Below, one piece after another: positions 6,282 through 6,296 of a stretch of 6,296 bases of DNA. Each line of letters opens with the position of its first letter. Positions within the stretch are counted from its first letter, which is position 1. The position numbers and the translations under genes were made by a program. Source of the DNA: an uncultured Erysipelotrichales bacterium (GTDB taxonomy: Bacteria; Bacillota_I; Bacilli_A; Erysipelotrichales; Coprobacillaceae); assembly GCA_934754755.1 (NCBI GenBank), contig CAKVJS010000073.1, forward strand, positions 1 to 6,296, given 5' to 3'. The notes under the pieces were generated by a model. It ran no database searches. It had not been told where the DNA came from and saw nothing but the letters and a program-made list of their open reading frames with translations.

Positions 6282-6296
6282 TTAGCCCTAGGTGAT

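Noticed and set aside
1..6296. A novel defence, mobile or biosynthetic system
   Set aside because: Every gene belongs to a known family in an ordinary arrangement, and there are no transposases, toxin-antitoxin pairs, CRISPR-like arrays or unusual enzymes in either strand.

Overview
The window looks like ordinary chromosomal DNA from a low-GC Gram-positive bacterium (Firmicutes/Bacillota type). The base composition is AT-rich, almost every gene has a strong purine-rich Shine-Dalgarno site, genes are packed with 1-11 nt overlaps, and the protein families are typical of that group. I cannot name the genus. I see no transposase, phage gene, tRNA, rRNA or CRISPR array, and no convincing sign of a new system.

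There are two divergent transcription units. The left unit (about 64-3734, minus strand) is a complete four-gene metal-ion ABC importer of the cluster 9 / TroA-MntA type. In transcription order it encodes a substrate-binding lipoprotein, an ATPase, a permease, and a second permease with an extra cytoplasmic winged-helix-like tail. A clear rho-independent terminator follows the last gene (22-59). The binding protein has a His-His-His-Asp ligand set like TroA, so the cargo could be Mn(II), Zn(II) or both. No DtxR/MntR/TroR-type regulator gene is present in the window.

The right unit (3898 to the window end, plus strand) runs shikimate dehydrogenase (aroE, with YdiB-like features), the XTP/dITP pyrophosphatase rdgB, the tRNA wobble 2'-O-methyltransferase trmL, and a TIGR01906/DUF1461-like membrane protein. 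These are housekeeping functions with no shared pathway; tight spacing suggests one transcript. The last gene stops at an in-frame TAG in the middle of what should be its third membrane segment, 15 bases before the window ends.

The 163-bp divergent intergenic region (3735-3897) is the only substantial non-coding stretch. It holds a candidate promoter for each unit, a 17-bp imperfect direct repeat, a perfect 11-bp inverted repeat overlapping both predicted -35 regions, and a 16-bp palindrome between the -35 and -10 of the aroE promoter. These are reasonable operator candidates for a metal-responsive repressor, but that is inference. The points most worth checking are the truncated last gene, the winged-helix tail on the second permease, and the operator-like repeats.
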